Origin: Bacillota bacterium
GTDB taxonomy: Bacteria; Bacillota; Clostridia; Lachnospirales; Lachnospiraceae
Direction of reading: 5' to 3'
Length of the DNA: 64,000 nucleotides
Assembly: GCA_023421075.1 (NCBI GenBank)
Contig: JAEZUM010000019.1
Location: 19,683 to 83,682 of the forward strand
Shown here piece by piece: positions 1-8,768 of this stretch (its first letter is position 1; every line of letters begins with the position of its first letter). The notes beneath the pieces are model-generated. The model ran no database searches, was not told where the DNA came from, and saw only the letters and a list, made by a program, of their open reading frames with translations. The translations under genes and the position numbers were made by a program.

Positions 1-1436
1 GAATTACCTCGGAGGACAAGTTCAGTAATTATCTGCTTAAGCTGGAGAAAGAGAACGGAATTACTCCTGAAGAAAGAAAAGCATACATTGGTGTATACCG
101 CCTCCTCTATAATGTGGAGAAATCGGATGGGGCAGCCTTAGGAGCGGTAATAAAAGCGAATCAGGAGGTTACCTTATCTCATTTACTAACAGCGGTTCAG
201 ACCGGAAGACGGGGAAGGATATCTGCAGCGGTAGATGATGAGTTCGGTATGTTGACTGAGCTTGGACGCAATAAGGAAAGCATTGCGGAACAGCTAAAAG
301 GCTTTACGAATCCGATGGAAGAGGCTCTTGATGATAATGCACAAAAGGAAAGTTGGAGAGAGGAAGCGAAGAATTATCTGAACCGTGTTGTGAAGCAGAT
401 AACGGAGGAAATCTCTCCGTCGAAGCTGCAGAACCTGCAGCAGGCAGGTGGTGCGGTGTCTGGATTACAGGCTATTCCTTCGTCCGTTGCTTCTTCGAGC
501 ACAGCATCTACCGATCTGTGGGAAACCATTAAAAATATACCGATCGAAAAGCTGTTAGAGCAGCTTCAGGAGACAGCAGAGACAGAGAACGCCGACGGAG
601 GGCAGTATTCACAAAAGGTTCAAGAGATTAGAGAATTATGTAAGAATTCGGAGCAGTCTCTTCGATTTTTGAATGACTACCAGATGACCGGTTCACCACA
701 GAATATAATGATAGCCAATCATATACTAAGCAATGGAATCTCACCGGTTGTCAAGCTTCTTAAGAGGCAGAGTGAAAATAGTAGCGAAAATTCTGAAAAT
801 AAGCTAAAGGAATTGAATGAAATATCCGATACATTAATCGACAAGTCTTCCACGAATGAAGTCTTTCGCAGTTTGGAAGCCGAGGCGAAGGAAGAACTAA
901 TCCAGGTATGTTCGCAGGAGACCTTAGACAGCAGCAAGCTGGCGGAGCTTAGAAATATAGGGCAGCAGTTGACCTTCTTAAAAGATATGGCATCAAGGGA
1001 ATTCTATCAGATTCCGATTGAGACAGAAAAGGGAATAACCAACATGAACCTCACGATTCTTCGCGGGCAAGGTGTTTCCGGGAGATTATCCGTTTCGGTC
1101 TGGTCTAAGGAGCTTGGTGATATCAAAGCGGAATTTTCGTTGAAGGAAGGGAATGTTAAAGGGTTCATCGCCTGCGATAACCGAAGTGGATTAAAGAGGC
1201 TGCAGGCAAAAGCCACAGAGATTGAGAAAGCAGCAAAGGAAAGCAAAATAAATATAATACAATTGGATTTTGGGATTTCAGGTAGGGATAACGAGAATTA
1301 CAGCTATCAGAATCCGCTGGATTTTAGACAGAGCACTGTAGAAGACACCAATACCGAGCGTGCTTTGTACCGTTTCGCAAAAGCAATTGTACAAACGGTA
1401 CGATTAGCGGAAAACAGCGAGGAAATCGCTCTATAG
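1..1436 (+). CDS. FliK-like flagellar locus protein (5' end outside window)
   Basis: The reading frame is open from base 3, so the gene begins before the window; the GTG at 114 is internal. The visible part, about 478 residues, is mostly helical and polar. Roughly the last 140 residues resemble the C-terminal domain of hook-length control protein FliK: a stretch predicted as beta strands with the motif GRLSVSVWSKELGDIKAEF followed by a KEGNVKGFIA segment and a helix. FliK proteins measure the hook and switch the flagellar export apparatus to late substrates such as flagellin. It lies 141 bp upstream of the flagellin gene, which fits a flagellar role. It may also correspond to the Lachnospiraceae family DUF6240; I cannot check this. 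The FliK-like call is inference from pattern and context. Confidence 0.6.
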   Translation, partial: ITSEDKFSNYLLKLEKENGITPEERKAYIGVYRLLYNVEKSDGAALGAVIKANQEVTLSHLLTAVQTGRRGRISAAVDDEFGMLTELGRNKESIAEQLKGFTNPMEEALDDNAQKESWREEAKNYLNRVVKQITEEISPSKLQNLQQAGGAVSGLQAIPSSVASSSTASTDLWETIKNIPIEKLLEQLQETAETENADGGQYSQKVQEIRELCKNSEQSLRFLNDYQMTGSPQNIMIANHILSNGISPVVKLLKRQSENSSENSENKLKELNEISDTLIDKSSTNEVFRSLEAEAKEELIQVCSQETLDSSKLAELRNIGQQLTFLKDMASREFYQIPIETEKGITNMNLTILRGQGVSGRLSVSVWSKELGDIKAEFSLKEGNVKGFIACDNRSGLKRLQAKATEIEKAAKESKINIIQLDFGISGRDNENYSYQNPLDFRQSTVEDTNTERALYRFAKAIVQTVRLAENSEEIAL

Positions 1437-1577
1437 CATTTGCCGTTTCAGATGCATTTCGGCCACATGGAGGTTGCTGAATTAAGACACAAATATTTAC
1501 TAAGAATCATATCGTGCGAACCATCATAACACGGAGGGGGATGGCTGCCGGAACAGAAAGGGATTAGGTGATACTTC

Positions 1578-3749
1578 ATGAGAATCAACCATAACATTTC
1601 GGCTTTAAAGGCTAACAACCAGCTGGCAAAAACAAATAGTTTACTGGATCAGAGCTTAGAGAAATTATCCTCTGGCTACCGTATCAACAGTGCTGCGGAT
1701 GACTCTGCAGGCTTAGCAATTTCAGAAAAGATGAGAACTCAGATCTCGGGTCTTGATCAGGCGTCCAGAAACGCTTCCGACGGTATCTCCGTTATACAGA
1801 CCGCAGAAGGAGCATTGGTAGAAGTTGAGGCCATGCTGCAAAGAATGAGAGAATTGGCAGTTCAATCCGCCAATGGTACTTATACAACGGCTGACCGTGT
1901 CGCAATTCAATCTGAGATTGATCAGTTAAATCAGGAAATCTCCAGAATTTCCGAAACAACCGAATTCAATACGATGACATTGCTCGATGGTAACATCGAT
2001 CGCAAGTCTTATTCCAATAACAGTAATGTAAACCTAGTATCTCTGTCGGATACCGTTGGTATCGGCAATTATGGAGTAAAGATCCTGCAGGATGCGAGAC
2101 AGGCAGTCGCTGTCGGTGGACTAACCACCTTTACCGGATCGACTACTTCTGCAACCATCACGGATGCACAGGCCGGATCAATTAATATTAATGGAGAGAC
2201 GGTAAAAATCAATGCAGGCGATACCATCGATGAAGTATTCGAGAAGATCAGAAACGTATGTGATAATGTAAGCTTAAATGTATTTGCAGTATCAAGTACA
2301 GCAACACCTTCAACAACTGCGAATCTTGATATGGCCGGATATACCAGTAAGACCTTAGAAAGCGGCGATAGATTAGTATTCTCCTCCAAGGAGTACGGCT
2401 CAGATCAAGCCATTGCGATCTACTGCGATAATGCGAATCTCTGCGGCTTACTTGGTTTGACCACAAAAGGCATCACCGTAGAAGGCTATGATGCAAAAGC
2501 AGAGCTGGAGATTAAATCTGATAATTCTAATTTTGAAAATACAGCAACCATATCCATCAAGGGTAACAAGGTAACCGTAACGGACCGTAACGACTTTAGA
2601 ATGGTGTTCGAGGTAAAGCCTGGAACGATGGGGTCTAAGTATACGGATGCGATAGTAGATACCTCTTCAACGGAAGCGTTTAAGAGCTATCCTCCGAATA
2701 CGGTATTGGTTGGAACTGAGAGAGTAGTAGTATCTCAGGATGCAAGACAAGCAGTAATACTTGGTAACGCAACCGGAGCAGGAACCGCTCCTGCAGCAGG
2801 TACGATTACGATTGGTCCCGCTCCGGCAGCAACAGTAAACGTTACAGCCGGAGATACCCTGGCAAGCATTATAACCGCTCTTCAGGGTGCAGCAGCAGGT
2901 AAGGGTGTAACTGTAAGTGCAGTAGATGCTGCTAACACAAATCCCTCCGAAGTAGGTTATACCGCAGCAGCCGGCTATACAATCGATGCAACACCGGATA
3001 ACGGCGATCGTCTACTTTTTGTAACTTCAGATTACGGTTCTGATGCAGAATTTACTATAACCTGTAGTGCCTCACTGGCAGAATATTTGGGATTGTCGTC
3101 AGAGACGATAGCAGCCCAAGGCTATGATGCAAAGGTTGATTTGGCTTATCAAAGGGATGGTGTTTCCGTAACAGCCAATGGTAGAGATATCACCGTTGTG
3201 GATGGTGTAACAAGTACTACTGTTACTCATCAGGATGCAGATAAAGTGGGAACCATTTTCACCGATAGAATTATTATCGCACCCGATGCGCAAGCAACGG
3301 CGAGTGACTTGGAAAATGTAGGCACTGATGTAACCGTATCCGTACTGGATGCAGGTCCCATGGATCTACAGATTGGTGCTAATGAAGGACAGATCATGTC
3401 CGTTCGTATCCCCAGAGTAACACCGGAGACATTAGGAGTAGATAAGGTGAACATCGGTACGGCAGCAGGCGCACAAGCAGCAATCACCCTGCTGGATACA
3501 GCAATCAATGCCGTATCCGCAATTCGTTCCAAGCTAGGTGCTTACCAGAACCGTCTGGAGCACTCCATCTCCAATTTGGATACCACCTCCGAGAACATGA
3601 CTGAATCCTTATCCCGTATCGAAGATGTTGATATGGCAGAAGAGATGGCTAACTATACTCAGAAAAATGTATTGGCACAGGCCGGTACCTCCATGCTTGC
3701 GCAGTCGAATCAGAGACCGCAGACGATCCTTTCCTTATTGCAACAATAA
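1578..3749 (+). CDS. fliC: Flagellin with duplicated central domain
   Basis: Structural subunit of the flagellar filament, secreted through the flagellar export apparatus. The N-terminal D0/D1 region (residues 1 to about 140, starting MRINHNISALKANNQL) and the C-terminal D1/D0 region (about 600 to 723, with the SRIEDVDMAEEM motif and a terminal LLQQ) are classic. At 723 residues it is much longer than common 270-500-residue flagellins. The extra length is a central region (about 160 to 590) of two related units of about 215 residues: QDARQAV occurs at residues 171 and 387, and both units carry a GDRL-F-S-YGSD motif and a later GYDAK motif. The ATG at 1578 has an AGGTGAT-type ribosome binding site. 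FliS follows 32 bp downstream. Confidence 0.97.
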   Translation: MRINHNISALKANNQLAKTNSLLDQSLEKLSSGYRINSAADDSAGLAISEKMRTQISGLDQASRNASDGISVIQTAEGALVEVEAMLQRMRELAVQSANGTYTTADRVAIQSEIDQLNQEISRISETTEFNTMTLLDGNIDRKSYSNNSNVNLVSLSDTVGIGNYGVKILQDARQAVAVGGLTTFTGSTTSATITDAQAGSININGETVKINAGDTIDEVFEKIRNVCDNVSLNVFAVSSTATPSTTANLDMAGYTSKTLESGDRLVFSSKEYGSDQAIAIYCDNANLCGLLGLTTKGITVEGYDAKAELEIKSDNSNFENTATISIKGNKVTVTDRNDFRMVFEVKPGTMGSKYTDAIVDTSSTEAFKSYPPNTVLVGTERVVVSQDARQAVILGNATGAGTAPAAGTITIGPAPAATVNVTAGDTLASIITALQGAAAGKGVTVSAVDAANTNPSEVGYTAAAGYTIDATPDNGDRLLFVTSDYGSDAEFTITCSASLAEYLGLSSETIAAQGYDAKVDLAYQRDGVSVTANGRDITVVDGVTSTTVTHQDADKVGTIFTDRIIIAPDAQATASDLENVGTDVTVSVLDAGPMDLQIGANEGQIMSVRIPRVTPETLGVDKVNIGTAAGAQAAITLLDTAINAVSAIRSKLGAYQNRLEHSISNLDTTSENMTESLSRIEDVDMAEEMANYTQKNVLAQAGTSMLAQSNQRPQTILSLLQQ

Positions 3750-3781
3750 TCGTGATTAATCGGAATAGGAGGTAGGAGGAT

Positions 3782-4261
3782 ATGAACAAAGAAGCAATCA
3801 AGGCATTTACTGCCAGAGTGACACAGGCTTCCAAAAGTGAATTGACTGTGATTCTCTATGAAATGATTCTGACGGAGCTCAAGGAAGCCAGAGAAGCCTT
3901 TGAAAAAGGAGATATGACTGCTTTTGATAAGGAATTGAAGCTGGCACAGAAATACATAACGGAATTACAGGCTACCTTAAATTATAGCTATGCGATCTCC
4001 TATGATTTGCTCAGTCTCTATCTATATGTAAATAAAAGAATTATTCAAGCGATTCTCCGTAGAATTCCGGACACCTTAGACAGTGCGGAAAGTGTACTGA
4101 ATAAGCTCCTGGTTGGATTCGAAGGCGTTCGCCAATCCGATACGAGTGGTCCCGTTATGAGGAACACACAACAGCTCTATGCGGGCTTAACCTACGGCAA
4201 AGGTTATCTTAATGAGACCTTCATTGATCCGAGTAACAAAAGCCGCGGGTTCATTGCATAA
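3782..4261 (+). CDS. fliS: Flagellar export chaperone FliS
   Basis: A 159-residue, largely helical protein matching FliS, the cytoplasmic chaperone that binds the flagellin C terminus and stops premature polymerisation before export. Typical features are the early LTVILYEMILTELKEAREAF helix, a second long helix with ITELQATLNYSYAISYDLLSLYLYVNKRI, and a third with LLVGFEGV. It is slightly longer than common FliS proteins (about 130 residues) because of a polar C-terminal tail ending SRGFIA. It follows flagellin by 32 bp with a GGAGGTAGGAGG ribosome binding site, so the two are probably one transcript. The flagellin-FliS order is the usual partner arrangement. Confidence 0.9.
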   Translation: MNKEAIKAFTARVTQASKSELTVILYEMILTELKEAREAFEKGDMTAFDKELKLAQKYITELQATLNYSYAISYDLLSLYLYVNKRIIQAILRRIPDTLDSAESVLNKLLVGFEGVRQSDTSGPVMRNTQQLYAGLTYGKGYLNETFIDPSNKSRGFIA

Positions 4262-4316
4262 AAAGCCGATACTAAGGATGCAGTCTTATAAAAGAGCTGT
4301 AGAATTACGAAGGTTG

Positions 4317-4496
4317 TGATACGGAAAGTACAAAGGAATACGAAAGTACATAAGAATACTGAAGTACGTAGGAATACGGAAATACATAAGAATACTGAAA
4401 TACATAAGAATACTGAAGTACATAGGAATACTGAAAAACATAAGAAAACGGAAGTACATAGGAATACTGAAGTACATAAGAATTCGAAGGTACATT
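4317..4496. repeat. 18-bp tandem repeat array, about ten units
   Basis: Ten near-identical 18-bp units run head to tail, with consensus RGAATACTGAAGTACATA; the first and last units are degenerate. It lies between fliS and its terminator, so it would be transcribed as the 3' part of the flagellin-fliS mRNA. Because 18 is a multiple of three, frames on both strands stay open: the plus strand gives a basic hexapeptide repeat (HKNTEV/HRNTEV). The GTG at 4316 has AAGG only 2-3 bases upstream, so translation is doubtful. There are no spacers, so it is not a CRISPR array. Confidence 0.9.
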
Positions 4497-4518
4497 AGAG
4501 TGTGTAAATACACAAAAG

Positions 4519-4535
4519 ATCGGTAAGCTACCGAT
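4519..4535. other. Small hairpin after the repeat array
   Basis: ATCGGTA and TACCGAT form a perfect 7-bp stem with a 3-base loop between the 18-bp array and the terminator. There is no T-tract, so it is not a terminator by itself; it may stabilise the 3' end of the mRNA. Confidence 0.4.
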
Positions 4536-4582
4536 GGCTATGAAAGTACATATGAACTGAAAGAGATACAAAAGGTAAAAAA

Positions 4583-4609
4583 GGCTGTCCCGAACGGGGC
4601 AGCCTTTTC
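4583..4609 (+). terminator. Terminator of the flagellin-fliS unit
   Basis: AGGCTGTCCC pairs with GGGGCAGCCT (10 bp, one G-U) around a GAAC loop, followed by TTTT. It closes the flagellar transcription unit. Confidence 0.85.
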
Positions 4610-4679
4610 GTTCCCATTAACTTGATGATTGGATAACCTTAAACGGTTCTTATCTAAGTTAATTATAATAATCTTATGA

Positions 4680-4898
4680 TTAACAATATCTTTGTTCTGT
4701 TGCTTTCGCCTGTTTTAAAAGAAAGTGATATCTGTTCTGGATTGCATTTAGTTCATAAATACAGCTATCAATCAAGTCAGGGTCGACGACATTTTCAAAG
4801 TTGGAATAGGCAGCCTCCAGAGCTATCTTGGTCCGGTTAATCTCGTGTATTAGCATCAGATTCTCTTTTGATGGTCTCTTCTTAGTAAATAGTGGCAT
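4680..4898 (-). CDS. DUF2508 (YaaL-like) family protein
   Basis: A 72-residue cytoplasmic protein with the pattern of the DUF2508/YaaL family: an N-terminal KENLMLIHEINRTKIALEAA helix, the conserved PDLIDSCIYELNA segment and a final YHFLLKQAK helix. Function is unknown. In Bacillus and many clostridia the gene lies between recR and bofA, and here too bofA is the neighbour, but on the opposite strand and divergent. The start at 4898 is preceded by an AAGGATGGTGA ribosome binding site. Confidence 0.8.
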   Translation of the reverse strand: MPLFTKKRPSKENLMLIHEINRTKIALEAAYSNFENVVDPDLIDSCIYELNAIQNRYHFLLKQAKATEQRYC

Positions 4899-5131
4899 TT
4901 CATCACCATCCTTACGATAATAGTTTAAAGCTTCATTTACCTGAGTGATTTCGTGGCATCCGTGTTATTCCATCGTTCGTATTTGCTTAAGCATGGATAC
5001 TTCATATCAGAAATATTATTTTGATAATAGTATAGTCAAATAAATTGGCTTTTATTCTATTAATTAACATAAAATGGATAAACAAGTATATAAATGTAAT
5101 AGAAGGATGTCATTGGACAAGGAGAATAGAG

Positions 5132-5404
5132 ATGAACAGCTATATTTTTATAGCGATTATTATCGCCTGTGTTATTTTTATTGGGGTATGTGTAGTCCGC
5201 CGCAGACCGGATCTATTAATCGACTTTGCACTGCGTGCCTGCTTTGGGACTGCGGGGATCTATCTGATGAATCTTGCCCTTAGTATTCAAGGATACCCGA
5301 TCAGTGTAGGGATTAACGGTGCCACCGTATTAACCAACGGTCTTCTGGGTCTACCCGGTTTTCTGTTATTATATGGGTTGTCCTTATATTATTCCTATAC
5401 CTAA
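5132..5404 (+). CDS. bofA: Pro-sigma-K processing inhibitor BofA family protein
   Basis: A 90-residue membrane protein with an N-terminal hydrophobic helix (YIFIAIIIACVIFIGVCV), a short basic stretch (VRRRPD), a second weakly hydrophobic region and the diagnostic C-terminal pattern VGINGATVLTNGLLGLPGFLLLYGL. BofA in Bacillus holds the SpoIVFB protease inactive in the outer forespore membrane, delaying sigma-K activation. Not all clostridia that carry bofA process pro-sigma-K, so the exact role here is uncertain. I chose the ATG at 5132 because AAGGAGA lies 6-12 bases upstream; upstream in-frame starts lack such a site. Only the adjacent DUF2508 gene recalls the usual recR-yaaL-bofA order. Confidence 0.88.
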   Translation: MNSYIFIAIIIACVIFIGVCVVRRRPDLLIDFALRACFGTAGIYLMNLALSIQGYPISVGINGATVLTNGLLGLPGFLLLYGLSLYYSYT

Positions 5405-5745
5405 ACAGCTACTGATACTATGTGCCAGAGCGGTTTTCTAATTAGACTTTTAGAGGAAGGCAGCATGTCTTCCTTCTTCTTGTTTTTGGTGAAAAAGATA
5501 TTTATGAAGCCTGGATTTATATGAATCTAACAAAGATGATTTACAGGCAGTGTTTTTAATTGACAGCAAAAACCATATACTGTAATATAATTACATATCA
5601 CGAGGTCATTCTTGGCTGCTGTGTTCTTTATTTCTAATTCTAACCCTGATAGCTCTTATTAAGTGAGCTTCTATCCTGTTTCAGGATGATGTTAATCCTA
5701 TGTGAAAGCATTTGTTATTACATATTTTTGGAGGATTCTATTCTA
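5405..5745. other. Intergenic region between bofA and the Tad operon
   Basis: About 340 bp without a convincing gene. It holds a weak hairpin at 5454-5474 (AGGAAG/CTTCCT) followed by a pyrimidine-rich stretch, possibly the bofA terminator, and a strong promoter at 5560-5588. The leader from there to the GTG at 5746 is about 150 nt, and I see no recognised riboswitch in it. Confidence 0.6.
5560..5588 (+). promoter_or_regulatory. Candidate sigma-A promoter of the Tad operon
   Basis: TTGACA (5560-5565), a 17-bp spacer and TAATAT (5583-5588). It precedes the first Tad gene by about 150 bp, and no comparable promoter was noticed until after the FHA gene, suggesting one long transcript. Confidence 0.7.
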
Positions 5746-6738
5746 GTGAGAAAAATTATTGCACTTTTCGATTCCGATTCTATCTATGCGGCTCGTTTCT
5801 TGGAGTATTTTCAGAACAAGCAAGACTTTGAATGGGAGGTTGTAGCGTTTACCAAGAAGGAGAAGCTTGCGGACTATCTTCATGAGCATAAGATTGAGCT
5901 ATTTCTTATAGGGCCTGAAGAAGTTACTGAGGTAATTCCGACAGAGTATTTGAAGTTCTGTTATCAATTAACACAGGAACGGTCGGAATCAAACCCGGAA
6001 CAGAACAGAATCTACCGATACCAGTCGGTTGAACGGATTATGGAGCAGATATTAGCGGATTATATGCGTAAGCAGGACGAAGTATCCTTAAGCATGAATC
6101 CAAATCGAATGAATATTAGTACCGTATACTCTGTGGTGCCAGGAAGCCAGGATATTGCTTTTGCATGGTCTTTCAGCTTTCAGCTTGCCAAGCAGAGGAA
6201 AGCACTTTTTCTACCGCTTGAACTTTTATCCTTCAAGCAGATTGATTTTACTGACCATACAAAACATGGATTGTCTGAATTTATCTACTATCTGAAGGAG
6301 AATTCGAATACCCCTCAAAGGTGGAAGGAGCTTCTGAATTACAATAATAACCTTGCTTACTTGACAGGAGTCAATCATGGCTTTGACCTGCTTTCCTTGA
6401 ATAAAGAAGATATGCAAAGATGGATTGAACTGCTACGAACGGGAACGGATTATCAGAACGTAGTTTTCTATCTTGGATTTTATCAGGAAGCAGGAGCGGA
6501 GTTACTAAGGCTCAGTGACCGGGTTGTTATCTTACGTGGACAGAGCCCCTACGAAGAAGCGTTATGCAGGGACTGGGAAAGGCAGATGGATTGCGTTGGT
6601 ATCGATCCTCAGAAGCCAAAGTTCAAAAGTATAATACGCAGCTGGGATCCATCCGGAGCCGTGATCTATCGTAATCTCCAGGAGCTGATCGATAGTCCGG
6701 TATGGCAACAGGCACAGGATTATCTCAAGGAAGTCTGA
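5746..6738 (+). CDS. TadZ/CpaE-like pilus localisation protein
   Basis: First gene of the Tad locus. The 330-residue protein has an N-terminal receiver-like half (VRKIIALFDSDSIYAARFLEYF, then ELFLIGPEEV) and a C-terminal half resembling a degenerate MinD/ParA-type ATPase (ISTVYSVVPGSQDIAFAWSFSFQLAK, then NVVFYLGFYQEAGAELLRLSDRVVIL). A normal Walker A lysine motif is not visible, as in other atypical TadZ proteins. TadZ/CpaE proteins place the pilus machine at the cell pole and interact with the TadA ATPase, whose gene follows 12 bp downstream. I chose the GTG at 5746 because GGAGG lies 11 bases upstream and the receiver-like fold begins there; an upstream ATG at 5686 would add 20 residues without a site. 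Confidence 0.72.
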   Translation: MRKIIALFDSDSIYAARFLEYFQNKQDFEWEVVAFTKKEKLADYLHEHKIELFLIGPEEVTEVIPTEYLKFCYQLTQERSESNPEQNRIYRYQSVERIMEQILADYMRKQDEVSLSMNPNRMNISTVYSVVPGSQDIAFAWSFSFQLAKQRKALFLPLELLSFKQIDFTDHTKHGLSEFIYYLKENSNTPQRWKELLNYNNNLAYLTGVNHGFDLLSLNKEDMQRWIELLRTGTDYQNVVFYLGFYQEAGAELLRLSDRVVILRGQSPYEEALCRDWERQMDCVGIDPQKPKFKSIIRSWDPSGAVIYRNLQELIDSPVWQQAQDYLKEV

Positions 6739-6750
6739 CGGAGGTACTAT

Positions 6751-7986
6751 ATGAAGCAATACAAAGAGTTACTTCGGCAACGTGTGATTAAGGAGATTGA
6801 TCTTTGTCGGGAGGTTGGGGATGAAGAGCTTAATGAGACCATTGACCGGATGCTCCTGGAATTTAGCAGGGAGGAATATATCAGTATTACGGAGAAGCTG
6901 AAGCTCCGAAGAGATATTTTTAATTCCATTCGAAGGTTTGATGTGTTACAGGAATTGATAGAGGATCCCTCGGTCTCGGAGATTATGGTGAATGGTCCAC
7001 GGCAGATCTTTATCGAGAAAAATGGAAGACTGTCAGAGAGTGACTTATATTTCGATTCCGCACAAAAGCTGGAGGATGTGGTACAGCAGATGGTATCCCA
7101 TTCAAACAGGATAATTAATGAGGCCTCTCCGATTGTAGATGCCAGGTTGTCGGACGGCTCCCGTGTAAATATCGTTTTATCGCCGGTCGCGATTGAAGGA
7201 CCGATTATCACCATTCGAAAGTTTCCGAATCAGCCGATTACAATGGAACGGCTGCTTGAACTGGGGTCACTCTCAAAGGAAGTGGCAGATTTTCTGAGAC
7301 AATTAGTGATAGCCGGTTACAATATATTTATCAGTGGCGGAACCGGTTCCGGTAAGACCACATTTCTGAACGTTTTATCGAATTACATTCCCCCAAATGA
7401 AAGAATTATAACAATAGAGGATTCTGCCGAGCTGCAGATTCGAAACATCCCTAATCTTGTTCGCTTAGAGGTGAGAAACTCCAATTCCGAAGGAAGCAAT
7501 GAGATTACCATACGGGATTTGATTAAGACTTCTCTGAGAATGCGACCGGACCGTATTATCGTAGGCGAGGTCCGGGATGCGGCAGCCATCGATATGCTTC
7601 AGGCTCTGAACACCGGGCATGACGGCTCCTTATCCACAGGACATGCCAATTCTGTAACCGATATGCTCAGCCGTCTGGAAACCCTGGTACTGCTCGGTAC
7701 ACAAATCCCTTTACTGGCGGTCAGAAAGCAGATTGCATCTGCTGTTGATATTATTATCCATCTTGGAAGATTACGAGACCGATCCAGAAGACTTCTTGAG
7801 GTATGTGAGGTTCTGGACAGTCACAACGGAGAGATTCAGCTGAACTCTATTTTTGAATTTGAGGAGATGGGAGAGGAAGAGGGGAGAGTCGTCGGAAGAC
7901 TGGTGAAAAGGAATGATTTGAGAAGGACGGATAAGTTAATCCGTGCGGGGTTATCGTTGGCACCGAAAGTAGATGATCCGTGCTGA
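6751..7986 (+). CDS. cpaF: Tad pilus assembly ATPase TadA/CpaF
   Basis: A 411-residue secretion ATPase of the type II/IV family. It has an N-terminal helical region, the SVSEIMVNGPRQIFIEKNGRL segment typical of CpaF, a Walker A motif GGTGSGKT at residues 196-203 with Lys202, an IEDSAELQI Asp/Glu box, Walker B around RIIVGEVRD, and the His box GHDGSLSTGHAN. It is a cytoplasmic hexameric motor that drives assembly of Flp pilin at the membrane. GGAGG lies 6 bases before the ATG. The genes for its membrane partners TadB and TadC follow directly. Confidence 0.95.
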   Translation: MKQYKELLRQRVIKEIDLCREVGDEELNETIDRMLLEFSREEYISITEKLKLRRDIFNSIRRFDVLQELIEDPSVSEIMVNGPRQIFIEKNGRLSESDLYFDSAQKLEDVVQQMVSHSNRIINEASPIVDARLSDGSRVNIVLSPVAIEGPIITIRKFPNQPITMERLLELGSLSKEVADFLRQLVIAGYNIFISGGTGSGKTTFLNVLSNYIPPNERIITIEDSAELQIRNIPNLVRLEVRNSNSEGSNEITIRDLIKTSLRMRPDRIIVGEVRDAAAIDMLQALNTGHDGSLSTGHANSVTDMLSRLETLVLLGTQIPLLAVRKQIASAVDIIIHLGRLRDRSRRLLEVCEVLDSHNGEIQLNSIFEFEEMGEEEGRVVGRLVKRNDLRRTDKLIRAGLSLAPKVDDPC

Positions 7987-8016
7987 GCAAATAAAAGATT
8001 AGGAGAGGGTGACCTT

Positions 8017-8757
8017 ATGACGCATTATGACAGCTATCACTTTACTTGTAAGGAGAGATTGAAGTATCTGCTTCAGGGAATGCTGATTATTGTTATTCTT
8101 GGATATCTATTCTATCAGCATTTGATTGGGGTCTTATTACTGACGCCCCTCCTCTATTTCTATTATAAAATCAAAAGAAATAATTTGATGAAAGAGAGGA
8201 AATGGAAGCTCAATTTGGAGTTCAGAGATGGTATTTTTGCATGGTCGGCTGCACTGGAAGCCGGATATTCAGCAGAAAATGCTATGGAGGAGGCTCGTAG
8301 GGACCTGCTGCATATCTACAGAGAAAATGCGATGATTGTTCAGGAATTTACCTATATGGTCAATCAGCTCCGGGTAAATGTTACAGTCGAGAAGGTTCTG
8401 GAGGACTTTGCAGTAAGAAGTCAGGTTGAGGACATTCTAAGCTTCTCTGAGGTATTCACTACGGCAAAACGTACCGGAGGAGATCTGATCAACGTAATAA
8501 AGCTGACCGGAGCTATCATCAGCGATAAGGTCGAGGTTAAACGGGAAATCATCACCCTGATTACGGCAAAGCGCGTGGAGGCAAATATGATGAAAGGCAT
8601 ACCACTCTTTATCTTGCTCTATCTCTCCCTTTCTTCACCCGGTTTCTTAGATCCCTTATATCATAATACCTTTGGTGTAATTGTGATGACGGTTCTTCTG
8701 CTTATGTATCTGGCTGCTTTTTTGGTAATTGAGCGAATTATTGCGATTGAGGTATAG
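8017..8757 (+). CDS. Tad pilus inner platform protein TadB
   Basis: A 246-residue membrane protein of the type II secretion F family. Two N-terminal membrane segments (about 20-50) are followed by the cytoplasmic T2SSF helical domain (EFRDGIFAWSAALEAGYSAENAMEEA, then EVFTTAKRTGGDLINVI) and C-terminal membrane helices from about residue 190. TadB and TadC form the platform on which the TadA motor acts. The ATG at 8017 follows an AGGAGAGGGTGA site. The TadC gene starts 11 bp after its stop. Confidence 0.88.
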   Translation: MTHYDSYHFTCKERLKYLLQGMLIIVILGYLFYQHLIGVLLLTPLLYFYYKIKRNNLMKERKWKLNLEFRDGIFAWSAALEAGYSAENAMEEARRDLLHIYRENAMIVQEFTYMVNQLRVNVTVEKVLEDFAVRSQVEDILSFSEVFTTAKRTGGDLINVIKLTGAIISDKVEVKREIITLITAKRVEANMMKGIPLFILLYLSLSSPGFLDPLYHNTFGVIVMTVLLLMYLAAFLVIERIIAIEV

Positions 8758-8768
8758 GAGGTGGTAAA

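Noticed and set aside
1437..1577. Sigma-D (sigma-28) promoter of flagellin
   Set aside because: No convincing TAAA and GCCGATAA pair was found in this gap.
4317..4496. Possible CRISPR array
   Set aside because: The 18-bp units are contiguous with no spacers and no cas genes are nearby.
4286..4571. Open frames on both strands across the 18-bp repeat, including a 60-residue plus-strand frame and 75- and 88-residue minus-strand frames
   Set aside because: They arise from an 18-bp repeat with no stop in several frames; no suitable ribosome binding site is present.
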